A stretch of 64,000 nt of DNA from Leucosporidium creatinivorum (taxonomy: Eukaryota > Basidiomycota > Microbotryomycetes > Leucosporidiales > Leucosporidiaceae): contig BCKL01000007.1 in the NCBI GenBank assembly GCA_001600635.1, positions 210,303 through 274,302 on the forward strand, written 5' to 3'. Positions 43,945 to 55,059 of this stretch are shown piece after piece; positions within the stretch are counted from its first letter, which is position 1; every line of letters starts with the position of its first letter. The notes beneath the pieces are model-generated. The model was not told the DNA's origin. It made no database searches and saw only the letters and a list, made by a program, of their open reading frames with translations. The position numbers and the translations under genes are program-made.

Positions 43945-45423
43945 CTACGAGGAGAAGTACCATGAGATGTCGATGACGCCGCTGTAGATCAGAGGGGAGA
44001 GCGAGGTCAGCAAAAGCTCGGCGTCGGGAGGGAAAGCGGAGAAACTCACGTCGCCTGATCGGCAATCTGGTCATAAGCGCCAGTGCTCAAGTCGAGCGAG
44101 TTGTAGTTGGCGCATCCGGGGCAGGCCTTTGCAAGGAAGGAGGTCAGCGAGCCGCTCGGCGAAGGCAGGACGAGGAAGGAGACGGCTCACATCCGCGACG
44201 GTAGCAGTGACGCTCTTGCCGTTAGCAACGTTGGTGACGACAACCTTGCGTCCACAGTCGGGGGCGTTGTTGGAGCCGGTGCCGTAGCCTGTTAGGGCAG
44301 AGCGGGAGGAGGCCGGAGAGTCAGCTCGGCGCGACTCGATTCGAGCGAGGAAGATGGGCAACTCACGAGCAATAGCCAAAGCGACGATAGGGTCCGAATC
44401 AGCGTGGATCTGGCCGCAGGCTCCGTAGCCGCCCATCTGGTCTGCGGTGTCGCGAAAGAGGGAGGGCGAAGTCAGCTCGACCTCTCGCGGTCGAAAGTAG
44501 GCGCCGAGGACTTACAGTAGAAGGTACCGCGTCCGCCGGTGAAGACGTCCGAGGAAGCTCCCGATCCCGAGTCCGATGCCGAGGTAGTTGCTGCCGCCTG
44601 AGTGGTGGTGGTAGTAGGGGCGACGTATTGAGTCGTCGTCGGGGCCTTGTACTCCGATGTAGTAGGAGCGACGTAAGCCTCGGTGCTGGAAGTAGCATAG
44701 TTGGCGACGGGAGCCTTGGAGCTAGTCGAGCTCCAGCCGTCCTCAGAATCGGACTCCTCCTCGCAATCTCCCTCGCCGTCCTCCCAGTCCGAAGAAGCGC
44801 TCGAAGTCTCAGCAGCCGGTGCTGAGGTGGTAGTAGGAGCGACGTAAGAGGAGGTCTTGGTGTTGACAGCGGCGTTGTGAAGAACGATGGAGGAAGACGA
44901 GGAAGGGGAAGGCGAGGCTGCAGCCTCGGCGATGGGGGCCGAGGAGCTCTCGACCTCGCTCTCGCTCTGAGCGGCCGAGGATGCGGAAGAGCTGTCGTCC
45001 GTGGAAGCCTCGTCGGCTGTGTCCCAAGTGATGGCACCGTCTTTGCACATGGTGCCGGCTGTTGAACGTTCAAGCAAGGTCAGCTCCAGCTCGGCGTTCG
45101 CTCACCTCCTCGAGGCACAGAAACTCACCAGCCACGCTGCCCATATCGGTACAGTTACTCCCATCGCACAGCGCAAAAGTATAAGCCGTCAAACACTTGA
45201 GGGTCGCCTGCGCTCCTCCTCCTCCATCCCTCTTGATCCTCCTCCCAGCACGGGGGAGGGCCCTCGCGCCTCCGCCGACCTCGACGAACCGGGGCTTGGG
45301 GTGCGAGTAATGAGGGTGGATCTGCGCGGCGAGGTCGCGGTGACGGTGCAGGTGGGCTGGGGGTGCGAGTGAGGCCGAAGAGGCGCCGACGAGGGCGAGG
45401 AGGGTGAGGGCGGTGAGCTGCAT
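43945..45423 (-). CDS. Expansin-like (barwin/double-psi beta-barrel) secreted protein
   Basis: About seven exons. The ATG at 45423 gives a signal peptide (MQLTALTLLALVGASSA), then a His-rich propeptide ending in the dibasic GRRIKR, a likely Kex2 cleavage site. A Ser/Thr-rich linker of about 170 residues (SSYVAPTTTSAPAAETSS, EYKAPTTTQYVAPTTT) leads to a double-psi beta-barrel domain: FTGGRGTFY, YGACGQIHADSDPIVALA, YGTGSNNAPDCGRKVVVTNV, GKSVTATVADACPGC, LDLSTGAYDQIADQAT, GVIDISWYFSS. The GxCG, TVxDxCPxC and LDLSxxAF/Y elements are the family hallmarks. It belongs with fungal expansin-like or RlpA-like proteins that act on cell-wall polysaccharides without hydrolysis; the exact role is inferred. 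Confidence 0.85.
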
Positions 45424-45964
45424 TGTTGTTGGAGAGGAGAGTCCGGCTGTCCTGTTGTGTTGTCGGTGAGGGGTGAAGCGGCTGTGGTGGTACAGAAGTG
45501 AAAGTCAGCGACTGCGATGTGATGAGCGGGTGATACGGCTGAGAAGGGAGCGAGCGCGCGGAGCTGCCGTTGAGAGGGGGAGCTCACCTCTGCTGCTTGC
45601 TGATGCTGTAAGGGATGTGAGTGAGGGAACTGAGAAGCGGCTGGCGCTAAGTCGTCAAGAGAGCGAGGAAAGATGTGGGAGGAGCAAGAGAGGCCAACTC
45701 GACTTCTCACTCGAACTTCACAACCGCCGAAGCCAAATTGCTGGGCGAAGCGGTCTGACCACCCTCTTCAGGGCCCGGGGTTACGCCGCGTCGTACAGCT
45801 GTTCAGAAGCACTACATGATCCTCCCACTGCTCTCTTCACTCGCGTAAAGCTCTCCAAACTCGACTACAGCTCGCCCAAACTAGGTTCCTCGACGCGACT
45901 GGAACGCGACTCTCATGTGGGGCAAGAAACGGCGGAATGCTACAACAAATCACATTACTGCGCT
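45424..45964. other. Intergenic spacer
   Basis: 541 bp between the ThuA gene's stop and the expansin start. It holds the expansin promoter. A second GTGAGT-like pattern near 45590 may be a 5'-UTR intron. No coding gene is supported. Confidence 0.35.
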
Positions 45965-47407
45965 CTACAGCCAGAATCCAACTGCTACGGTCAATAAGCT
46001 AAGAATACTGGTGATGGCTTGGATTGAGGCCGAGGATGCTGGTGTAGAGGAGGAGGGGGAGCTCGGCGCCGAGGTGGATGGTGAGGAGGGGGAGTTGGCG
46101 ATGGCTGAGGATGCTGATGAAGATGCTGACGAGGATGCTTTGGAGGTAGCTGATGTCGATGAAGATGTGCTGGTAGTGTTGAGGAAGGAGCTGCAATCAC
46201 AGCTCGGGGTCAGCATCATCGTCGAGCTCTCCCCTCCCCTCATCGCCGAAACTCACTTGTTCGTCCCCTCCAACGCCCACCTGATCCCCTCCAACACATG
46301 CTGCTGATGCACCTCACTCTGCCACGTCTCGTTCGTATGCCCAAGACTAGTCATCCAGAGCCTTCCGGTCATCTTTCCAACAGTCGAGTCGGTGCCATTG
46401 CCCAAGTCGACGGTGGAATCGCGCAGCCAGACCGAAGGGTGAGGGGAGCCTTGGTAATGTCCTACTGTGGCGTATGTGGGGTCCGAGTAGGAGGAGGCGA
46501 GTGGAGTGAGCAGGACCGTGGCGTTTACGGAGCGAGGGTCGGTGAGGAAGTTGTAGGCTTCTTCGAAGACGGTGTATCTGTTGAACGAAAGGTCGAGGTG
46601 AGGTGAAGCTCGAGGAAGGGGATGGGAGAGAGAGAAAGATGTAGGATGCTAGCTTACTGGTCAGGAAGCATGTCGACCGTTACGTGCGATTGGACTTTGT
46701 TGAACGTCTAGCAGCGAAACGAAGGTGCAGTGGGTCAGCGCGAGTCTTGCAGGACAAAGAGAGCATCACTCACCACGTTGGAGATGGTAGGATGGTAGTC
46801 GAACCTGCATTGGAACGCCCAGTTAGCTCTCCCCTTCTCGGCTCGGTCTTGACCTCGTCGCGTTACTCCTCAGCTCACCAAGACCCCATAGCCACTCCAA
46901 ACGCCGCTGTAGACGGAGTAGAATGTCAGCTATCGTTTCCGAGTCTCTGTAGCCCAGACTCACGCATCCTAAAGAGACAAGCCGTGCCCGCATGCAATCC
47001 GACCAACGCTCCTCCCTTGCCCAGCCACTCGGTCAACGCGGCTTTCCCTTCCTCATCCAACACCTCGGGATCACTCTCCAACAATCCTTCCGAGTTGGAC
47101 AGGAAAGCAATAGCAGCAAATTGGGCGAGCGAGTCTGTACGGAAGAGGGTCTCGTCCTCTGAGAAGGTGGGAGTGTAGACGGAGCCGGCGAGGGAGGTGA
47201 GGGCTTGGATGGCGGTGGGGATGCTATGGGAGCTGAAGGGTCAGCTTGGACTGGGCGGGAGAGGTATAGAGCTACAGCGAGACGAGCGACTTACCTATCG
47301 TGTCGGAAGTCGAGAGTTTTAGAGTAGACGAGGATAGCAGGTGGAGCAGCATAGGTATAATGTGCTACAGCCAAGAGCAGCAGGCTCAAGAGCGCCAGTC
47401 GAGCCAT
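45965..47407 (-). CDS. ThuA-like (trehalose-utilisation/glutamine-amidotransferase-fold) protein, GPI-anchored
   Basis: About seven exons from the ATG at 47407. A signal peptide (MARLALLSLLLLAVAHYTYA) is followed by the ThuA-type fold: PPAILVYSKTLDFRHDSIPT, FAAIAFLSNSEGLL, LTEWLGKGGALVGLHAGTAC, TFNKVQSHVTVDMLPDQ, RYTVFEEAYNFLTDPRSVNA, HPSVWLRDS, KMTGRLWMTSLGHTNETW, and HVLEGIRWALEGTN. LGHTNETW and the R-W segment are typical. The C-terminus is a Ser/Ala/Thr-rich stalk and a hydrophobic tail (AITSILSLLTVAVGFWL), the pattern of a GPI anchor signal. The enzymatic role of fungal ThuA proteins is not established, though relatives are linked to sugar metabolism. Only 85 bp separate its start from that of the divergent hydrolase. 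Confidence 0.85.
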
Positions 47408-47492
47408 TCTATCTGCAGAGACGAGACGACCGACGAGGGAGGACAAGCCGCGACTTCGCTTCTTTTGCTTCGACTATTGCCTCGACTCGCAA

Positions 47493-48366
47493 ATGACCAC
47501 TCAAACAGGTGTCTACCAGCCTACAGAAGGTCCCACATTAGCCTACACCCTGCACCTCCCCTCTTCTTCCTCTTCCTCTTCTTCAACCTCAACCCCCACC
47601 TCGTCCTCCTACTCTCGTCTCGCTCTCATCGCACACCCTTACGGCCGTCTAGGAGGCTCACAGCAGGATCATGTAGTAGTCGCTCTAGCGAAGATGCTCA
47701 GCGAGGGGGAAGGCTACGCTGTACTGCGATATGATGCGAGGGGCAGCGGCAAGAGCGAGGGGAGCGGTAGTTGGTCGTCAGTCCTCCTTTCTAACTCTGT
47801 ACTGGAGCAGAGCTGACAAGATGATGACCTACAGATATCTCCCCGAAGCACAAGACTACCACCTCCTCCTGCACTCCCTCCTTCTCCCTCTCTCCTCCAG
47901 CGCCTCCTCCACCGAGCCCATCTCCCTCCTCCTAGCAGGCTACTCTGCCGGCTCCCTCCTCGCCTCTTACTGCCCTACGCCCTCGCTACCAACGCACCAT
48001 ATCCACACCAAACGCCTCCTCATCTCCTACCCTCTCTCCGTCTCCTGGGCCCTAACCCTCTTCCGCTCGGCGACCTTCTCGGCGGCGCTGGAGAGGGTAG
48101 TGAGGGAGGGTGAGGAGGACGTGTTGGAGGTACATGGGGATGGGGATCAGCTTACAGGGGTGGGGAGGTATAGAGAGTGGAGTGCGGAGTTAGGGGAGCT
48201 GAGCAGGAGCTCGGCGCGGCAGGGAGGAGCGGAGGGAGAGAGTTGGGAGCAGGGAAGGAGGAGCAGGTGGAAGAGTTTGGAAGTAGAGGGTGCGGACCAC
48301 TTTTGGAGGGAGAGGGAGGCGAAGGAAAGGCTGTTGAAGGAGGTGAGGGATTGGATTCGGCGATGA
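47493..48366 (+). CDS. Alpha/beta-hydrolase-fold protein
   Basis: Two exons, 47493-47776 and 47835-48366; spliced 816 nt, 271 aa. The intron uses a GTCAGT donor. The features of an alpha/beta hydrolase are visible: LIAHPYGRLGGSQQDHVVVA (oxyanion-type HPxG), YAVLRYDARGSGKSEG (strand plus DARGSGxS), ISLLLAGYSAGSLLASY with the nucleophile elbow GYSAG, a strand VLEVHGDGDQLTG carrying the acid Asp, and ADHFWRERE with the catalytic His near the end. Length is that of small dienelactone-hydrolase-like or CocE-type enzymes. Substrate unknown. It is divergent from the ThuA gene. The stop is at 48366, convergent with the HMG-box gene 167 bp further on. Confidence 0.8.
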
Positions 48367-48532
48367 GGCTCGCACTCACTCGTTTGCTCGCTCGCTGGTC
48401 GAGCCCAGGACTTGAGAGTAGAGTTCTGTTCTGGTATACTTGCAAGACTATCCTCCTCCTACGAACTACAGCTTCCACCCACTACTAAACACACACAGTC
48501 CGGCGCTCGTCACTCAGGCCGAGCGAGCCGCT

Positions 48533-50045
48533 TCAGACCCCACGACTGGCCTGAGCCTCGTCAAAGGCCTTCTTCTCCTTGTTGTACTCCTCCTTGGCCG
48601 CGGCGTATTGCTTGTTGTAGGTCTGTGGTTGAGGAGCGAGTGGGGGTTGGTGAGGTGGGAGTTGAGGGAGGGCGAGGGGGGAGGAGTAGGTTCGGTGGAG
48701 ACGAGGGCGAGCGAGGCGGTGATGGGTAGAGACGATTGGAAGTGGGAGGGAGGAGTTAGAACGCGAGGAGAGGTAGGGAAAGGGATAGAAGATGAGATTG
48801 TCAGCTCCAGCTCCAACCCCGGCCGCTCAAAAGAAGCGAATCGACTCACCTCCCTCTCCTCCTCGCTTAGCAACTTCCATGCCTCGGCGATACGCTTCGA
48901 CTGCTCCAGGATCGCAGTCTCGCCGCGCAAGACGCCGCCGTAGGGGTCGCTACGGATCTCGGAGGTGAACCTGGTGAGCCGAAGGGAGAGGGTGGGGGTC
49001 AGCTCGGCGTGCGGGCGAGTTATGAGCAGGAGGGAGCGAGGGTAGCAGAAGAAGGAGAGACCCACCGCATGTAACCCGTCAACGGCTTCTTGGGCTCCCC
49101 CTCCAACCTCAACGCCTTCTGCTTGCTCAACCCCATCTTCCTCCTCCTACTCCTAATAGCATTCTCCTCCTTGATCATATCGGGCGTCAAGCTCCTCTTC
49201 CACGCCTCCAAGATGGCCGGATACTCTGCTCGTTGCCTCTTGGCCTCTTCGACCAAGGGAGCCTTTTCCGACTCGGAGAGCGATTTGTAGAGAGGCGCTG
49301 CTTCGGCGGTGAGGAGGGTCACGGAGGGGAGCTTCGTGTCGGCGGGGAGGGCTTCCTTGCGTTCCTGTGGTAGCAGAATAGCGTCAGTCAGGTGCACAGA
49401 CGAGGGTGGTGAAAGGGAGCTCGAGCCCCCGCCCGCCCGAGCGAGAGGGAGAGACAAGGCGAACGCACCTGGATGAACTGGGCGAGGTAGACTCCCCAGG
49501 CGTTGACAGGGGCTTTAGGGGCGTGTAGGAGGGAACGAGTGCGAGGTGCTTTAGGCTTGGCGGCAGCTGTACAGTCCAACCGAGAGAGATCAGCCAGCCA
49601 TCCGCGTGAGGCGGGCGCGCTCATTGTTTGGGTCGCCGCTGAGAGAGGTGAACATACCCTTGAGCAGCTTGGCCTTCTCCCGCTCCTTCAGCTTGGCCTT
49701 CTGTACCTTCTCCTTCTCCTTCTCCTTCTCCTTCTGCTTCTTCTCTCGCTCCTTTGCCTTCTCCTTGTCGCGCTTCTCCTTGAGCTTGGCCTTCTCCTTG
49801 TCCTTCTTGTCCTGCTCCTTGTGCTTCTTCAACGCCTCTTTATCGGCTTTAGCTTGATCCTTCTCCTTGCGACCGCCTTGGCCCGAGCCAGCTGAGGAGG
49901 GGAGCTTGGGAGCGGCGAGAGAGAGCGGCGAGGTGGAGAAGGGGCGGGGGGCTGTAGCCGAGTAGTTGTAGAAGTGGGCTGCGGCTCTCGGTTGAAGGTA
50001 TTTGCTGGTAGAAGCCAAGCGGACGAGACTTGTAGGGAATCGCAT
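48533..50045 (-). CDS. Mitochondrial HMG-box protein (Abf2/mtTFA-like)
   Basis: About five exons. The ATG at 50045 starts a typical mitochondrial presequence (MRFPTSLVRLASTSKYLQP...PRPFSTSPLSLA: Arg/Ser-rich, no acids). A long Lys/Glu coiled segment follows (KADKEALKKHKEQDKKDKEK and onward), encoded partly by a CTCCTT-type repeat (49690-49745). Two HMG-like boxes follow: APVNAWGVYLAQFIQ with the next exon (PLYKSLSESEKAPLVEEAKR, YPAILEAWKRSLTP), and KKPLTGYMR, FTSEIRSDP, SKRIAEAWKLLSEEERE, TYNKQYAAAKEEYNKEKKAF. The second box is the better one. Role in packaging and maintaining mitochondrial DNA is inferred from the combination. It ends RGV at 48533. Confidence 0.75.
49690..49745 (+). repeat. 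CTCCTT-type low-complexity repeat in coding sequence
   Basis: About eight CTCCTT/CTTCTC-type units that encode alternating Lys and Glu in the HMG-box protein. Confidence 0.8.
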
Positions 50046-50525
50046 CGGAGCTGAGGGGCCGGCGAGTACGAGCGAGTGGGAGGAGAGAGACCCGTCGACT
50101 GGTCGCTCGTCCGCTCCTTGTCCTCTCGCCAATTCGCTAGATTCTCAGTAGTTGGACTTGACTACACAGCTACAGCACATCAGGTAATCCCGCGCTCTGC
50201 TCTGCTCCCCTACACCTTCGCCCTCGCCCTCTCAACGTCACCCAAGCCCCACTCTCGACTCGGGCCTCGCGCTCGTTTGCCCGTCTGGAGCAGCTTGAAC
50301 GAGCTGTAGTCGACTGTGGCGATGCAAAGACGCTCGCTTGTGCTCCTTAAATGCGGCTACATCGTCCGACCGCTCTCGTGCACGACGCGCGGAGGCTCGA
50401 ACGCGTCGTCGACGCTCGAGCTCAAAGCTCGGACCGAGTTCTGCACAACTGTAGAGCAGAGCAAGGTATTTTGAACAATCCGCTGACCTTCTCTTCCCTC
50501 CTTCCCCTTGGCCCCTCCGCAGATC
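50046..50525. other. Divergent promoter region
   Basis: 480 bp between the HMG-box start and the next gene's ATG. Bases 50467-50520 fit an intron (GTATTT...CCGCTGACC...CCGCAG) that ends six bases upstream of the ATG, so the next gene probably has a 5'-UTR intron. An upstream ATG frame (50351) does not join it in frame. Confidence 0.4.
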
Positions 50526-52421
50526 ATGCCCCTCCCCGACGAACGAAAAGGCTCGCGCGCCTCCGACCTCATCAAGCGCTTCCAGTCCCAGGTGGACAGC
50601 TCGCAGGAAGCTCCCCTCATCCCTACCAACTCGTTCGCCTCGGCGGGCAAGCCTCGCCTCTCTGCAACGACAGGGGCGCTGCCCAAGCCTCAGCTCGCTC
50701 CTTCGCCGGCGATCGTTCCAGCGGGCAAGAAGGAAGAAGAGAAGCAGCAGACGCTGGCGGAGCTGGCACAGGAGAAGGGAAGGGACTTGCAGCAGGAGTG
50801 CGATGGTGAGAAGAATGGGTCTAAGGCCGTGTTCCTACGCAGCGCCGGGCTTTCCTCCCCTCCAGCTCCCGCCGAGCCTGAGCCCGAGGCTCCCGCTCCC
50901 ACTGAGACCGAGGCCGAGGCCAAAGAGGACACCGTCGCCTTCTTCGAGGTGAACCCTCCCTCCCCCACCGTCGCCCGCCGCGAGCACCTCCCACCCATCG
51001 TCACTTCCCCCTCCATTGACGTCCCAGCCGACAACGTCCCCGGCTCGACCTCCCTCCTCTCCTCCCCGAACCTCACTCCCACCTCCAAATTGGGTCGTCA
51101 CTCGCGTAGCATCTCGGTCGAATCCCTCACACCTCACTCGCCCGCTTCGCCTGCGAGGGAGGGACTGTCGCAGCCTTCGAGCCCCGCTACCGAGTCGGGA
51201 AGGTTGAGCGCCCCGCCCGTGAGGGACGACTCGTCCCCTCCTCCTCCTCCTCCTCCGCACTTTGAGAGCCCGCCGCCCATGGACCACGCCCTTCCCTCCG
51301 AGTCTCCCACCGCGCCCGCTTCGCCTTCACCTTCACCGAAGTTGGAGCAAGATGAGGAGCCCATCGCCGAAGCTCAAGCCGGGGAGCCTGAGTCGTCCGA
51401 ACACAAGTCGGAGCAAACTCCCACCGCCTCACCCTCAAGGACTCGTCCTACACCTCGCACCCAAGGCTCCCTCTCCACCCCAACCGCCTCCTTCCTCGCC
51501 AAGACCCGTCCCCGCGTCTCCTCCACCACCGGCACTCCCTCTCCTTCCTCTTCGCCCTCTCGCCCACGCTCCATCGTCTCGAACGCCAGCGCCGCAGCCT
51601 CCTCGGTGCGCATGTCCCCCTCCTCCTCTCGCACTTCAGCAACCTCCGCCGGCCGCTCTTCCGTCGTCTCCCCCCCACTCTCAGCCACCTCCTCCCGCCG
51701 TCGAGCTTCATCGATCGGCAGCACCGCCTCCAACGGGACTTCTGCTCCAGCTCGAGCTGCAGGGGGAGGAGGAGGAGCGACCCCGAGAAAGGCGGTCCCG
51801 ACGACCGGAACGCCGAGGAGTAGGAAAGCGGCTGCTGAGGCTGCTGCTGCTGCTGCTGCTTCTGGCGTCGGGAAAAGTGCTGAGGGGGAGGAGAAGTCGA
51901 CGAGGAAGCATACCCCGTTGAAGAGCGCTACGCCTAAGGCTTCGACGTTGGTGCAGAAGAAGGGGCCGCCCGAGGCGGTGAGGTCGACGGGTGGGGGTGC
52001 GGATCGAAGTGGTGGACTGGTGAGGGAAGGGAAGCCGCTGAGGATGGCTAATAGGGGGAGGATCGGGCTCGCTGGCGCGGGGATGAACCGGAAGGCGGCG
52101 GCGGAGACGAAGGGCGAGCAGGAAGAGGGCGATCAGCAGGAGGGTGGGGAGAAGGATGATGGCGAGGGAGAGGGCGAGAAGCTGCAGGAGCGCGACGCCG
52201 AGGCCGTCAACGAGCAGGACGACATTCCTTCGATCCCTTCGGACCCAGAAGACGACGAGGAGGACGATGCCACGGCGCCCACTCCTACCCAGAAGGTCTT
52301 CAAGGGTTTCGGCTCGCGTCCGATGGGCAGGATTCCCATCCCTGTGGAGGAGGATGGGGAGGGAGGGATGAGGGCTGTCGGCGCTGAGGAGGTGGAGAGG
52401 GCGGGCGAGCGGGAGCAGTAG
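50526..52421 (+). CDS. Ser/Pro/Ala-rich disordered protein of unknown function
   Basis: A single exon of 631 codons, ATG at 50526. The first 40 residues (MPLPDERKGSRASDLIKRFQ) are the most ordered part. The rest is dominated by Ser, Pro, Thr, Ala and Glu with many SP/TP sites, a proline run (DDSSPPPPPPPHFESPPPMD), and basic SR-like stretches (SRTRPTPRTQGSLSTPTASF). An Ala run (RKAAAEAAAAAAASGVGKSA) is encoded by a GCT repeat around 51835-51870, and the C-terminal third is acidic with Glu/Gly-rich repeats, then VFKGFGSRPMGRIPIPVEED. No catalytic or membrane domain. Such proteins are often scaffold or cell-cycle-regulated factors in fungi; I cannot name this one. Confidence 0.7.
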   Translation: MPLPDERKGSRASDLIKRFQSQVDSSQEAPLIPTNSFASAGKPRLSATTGALPKPQLAPSPAIVPAGKKEEEKQQTLAELAQEKGRDLQQECDGEKNGSKAVFLRSAGLSSPPAPAEPEPEAPAPTETEAEAKEDTVAFFEVNPPSPTVARREHLPPIVTSPSIDVPADNVPGSTSLLSSPNLTPTSKLGRHSRSISVESLTPHSPASPAREGLSQPSSPATESGRLSAPPVRDDSSPPPPPPPHFESPPPMDHALPSESPTAPASPSPSPKLEQDEEPIAEAQAGEPESSEHKSEQTPTASPSRTRPTPRTQGSLSTPTASFLAKTRPRVSSTTGTPSPSSSPSRPRSIVSNASAAASSVRMSPSSSRTSATSAGRSSVVSPPLSATSSRRRASSIGSTASNGTSAPARAAGGGGGATPRKAVPTTGTPRSRKAAAEAAAAAAASGVGKSAEGEEKSTRKHTPLKSATPKASTLVQKKGPPEAVRSTGGGADRSGGLVREGKPLRMANRGRIGLAGAGMNRKAAAETKGEQEEGDQQEGGEKDDGEGEGEKLQERDAEAVNEQDDIPSIPSDPEDDEEDDATAPTPTQKVFKGFGSRPMGRIPIPVEEDGEGGMRAVGAEEVERAGEREQ

Positions 52422-52671
52422 CGCGTTGAGCGGTTTGTGAGGTGTACAGAATGTTTGACAGCTTTCGCAGGGCATTGTAGAGAAGCCAAGAGTCTTCGTT
52501 TCAATTGCGACTGATGAGACGAGCGAGCAAAGCCTTGAGAGCGAGGTCGATGATTGTTAACGGCGAAGCCTATACAGCTGAGCCGTGCGGCTTCTCTAGA
52601 GCGAGTATAGAGACAATCAAAGCTATTGCAGCTTCCTACAGCGCTCTATGCCCTTGACGGCCGCTTACAGC

Positions 52672-53615
52672 TAGCCGACCCCTTTGCCAACTTCGCCGAG
52701 CTCAATAAAGCGAGTCTTGCAGCAGAGCTTCAGGTTCTCGCTTCTTCGGTATAATGCCATTGTGCATCTGAACACCCGTCAGGGAGGTCCTTGAGGCCTG
52801 CAGCTCAGTGCGAGAGCCACCTCTTCAAGTTCGGCGAAGAGGCTGAGGTAGCTCGGCTCGCCCTTCTCGAGCTTGATCAGGGTCGCTGCAGAGTCAGGCT
52901 GTGGCTTAAAGAGTGGCATGAAGCTCTGCTGTACCTGACCGGCTAACCTCTAGCCCACCGTCCATGAGAAGACCGGAGTGTCCATGCTTGGCGAGTTGAA
53001 AATCGAGCCCGACTTGCCCTCTCCTCTCTTGCTCTCCTGCCACATCCTCCTGGAGTGGTCGTTGCGTGTAGCATCCTCGAGCATGATGCTCTCGCTCTTA
53101 TGAGTGCAGGCCTTCTGGAAAAGGCTCTGCCACTTGGATCAAGGCCCGACTCTTCCTCGCGTGAAGCTGCTCGTCGACCTCCAACCTCTCTCAGCGAAGG
53201 ATCGCAGAAGCAGTCGCTCCCGCTCTTGTAGCGCTTAGGGATCGGTCTCATTCACGATCCTGGGACGACCGCTCTAAGCCTCCCAACAGCTCTCGCAGCT
53301 TGGCTCCTCGTCGAGCAAGCTCGAACTGAGACTGAAGCGCCCGAGGAGCTCGCTGCCCTTTGCTCCTCCTTAGCGATGGGAAGACCGCTATAGCCTTCCC
53401 ACTCCAACCCCAGGTCATCCTAGTGGTGCACACCTACAGGCTGCTGCTCACACAGCAGCCTTTCGCAACCGAGGAGCCGCGAGCAAGTGCGCCTCGCCTT
53501 CAAGCGTCGACGGGAGGCGCGCTACAAGTCCTCCCCCTTCTGCAGCTCTCGAGGCTGTGGGCTTCTCGGCGGTCTCTAGGTGTGTAGTGAGGTCTACAGG
53601 TGAGTCTTAACTTCC
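52672..53615 (-). repeat. Dispersed repeat, copy B (inverted partner of 11564-12500)
   Basis: The reverse complement of this segment matches 11564-12500 over about 940 bp, with the strongest likeness in the central 500 bp. It shares the MLEDATRNDHSRRMWQE reading on its minus strand (from about 53084), and the longer frame around it is disrupted. Its outer ends fade near AAGCTCGGCGAAGTTGGC-like sequence and near GGTCTACAGGTGAGTCTTAA. No transposase or polymerase is seen. Confidence 0.8.
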
Positions 53616-54957
53616 TCGCTGGCTCGAATGTAGTGCAGCGGAGCGCTGCGGGGAGAGGAGGAAAGGGCGAGGGAGCGTTGGAGCGGCGGAGGGTGCAGCA
53701 GGGAAGCTGGGCAAGCAGGGAGGGCTGTCACTCAGCAGAAAACAGCTCAGATACCATGGAGCTGACCCTCGCCTGTCGTTGTAGTCGCAGCGTCGTCGAC
53801 TGTTCACTCCTACGCTCGGCGCCCGTTCACTCGACGAGGCAAGTCCCTCTCGCTGCGCCCGCCACTCCCTCCTGTCCACCCCGAGCGTTGGAGCTTTCAA
53901 GTACAGCCGACTGTCGGGATGAGCTTCGAGAGCTATGGGGTTTGGGAAGGCGAGGGACGAGGCTTGCTTTCGCCGAGCCATGAGCGAGTGTTCGAATTGA
54001 CGCTTCGCCCGGCGAGGCGAGGAAGCTGATGACTCCCGAGAGTCCCCGACCACGCCATCATAGCCTGTTGCTGCGTCGGGTCGCGCTCTACGCTTCGGCT
54101 GAGGGGATTGCGGAGGAGGGAAGCGGCGGGCCTTTTCTCCTTCCGCCCAATCGAGCGCTGACCTCTCAACTCTGCCGATGTTCTCACTACCACGCTGCCG
54201 ATGAGCTACAGAGGGGCATTAGCACCCGTGATCCTACTGCACAGGTGATTCAGCTGTCATTCTCTAGCTTGTCAGACGAGGAGCGCGAGGCGAAGCTGCT
54301 CGCCGACTCCGAGCAAAGGTTGGCGCTGTCACCCTAAAGGGGAGCTCTTGCGTTGCTTGGCGGTTCGTCGCGGCGTGGAGGTGGTCTGAACGCAGTATTG
54401 GGGACGCCGAGATTGCTCGAGGTGTAAGACAGAGAGCAAGGGCAGCTTGGCGGTAGAGCGACTGCTCCGCAGAGCTCGGCTCGAGGGGGGGACATGCTAC
54501 AGGCTGGAAAGCAGCCCAACAGAGCTCTGAAGGAGCTGTAAGTCGATCCAGAAGCTCTCCGTGTCCTTCTGCGAGCTGCGTGACTGGCAGACAGCGAGAA
54601 GATGGTGCTCGGCGCAGCCAAGCAGTAGGCTCGCTCGAGTGGTCCAAAGGGCTTGACCGAAGAGCCGAGGGTTGAAGTGATCTTGTAAGGACGTCGAAGC
54701 TCTCCCCTCTCACTGGCGCATGTAGCCGAGTAGACAGACCTACAATTGACCATTAGTCTCGAGGACTAACTCGGCGCTTACTCGATTCTTAATCCGCTGC
54801 TTCCCAAAACGCCCGACGTGTTCTGCGAGCTCTCTTTGCTTCCTCGTTCATCTTGCTCGCTCATTCGCCCTCGCCGACGATTCTTCTCTGTTCAAGAAAG
54901 CTGTGTTTGCTGCGTTACATGACCTGCTCGGCTCGCTTCTCCAGCGCAGGGCTCAGA

Positions 54958-55059
54958 NGAGGGGAGCAGAAGCTCGCATCGCCTCTTCGACTCGNGCGAT
55001 TCGCATGCGATGTCNANATGTAGTGCGGTACNNTTTAACGCTCTTCNAGCCNACTTGNN
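54958..55059. other. Tract with ambiguous bases
   Basis: Ten N within 102 bp (54958, 54995, 55015, 55017, 55032-55033, 55047, 55052, 55058-55059). They mark a low-quality stretch or disagreement between haplotypes. Confidence 0.9.

Noticed and set aside
50351-50470. Upstream ATG frame before the Ser/Pro-rich gene
   Set aside because: Splicing through the intron at 50467 does not join it in frame with the main frame; more likely 5' UTR.
54029-54337. Open frames in the region of repeat copy B and the N tract
   Set aside because: No splice signals, family match or codon pattern like the surrounding genes.
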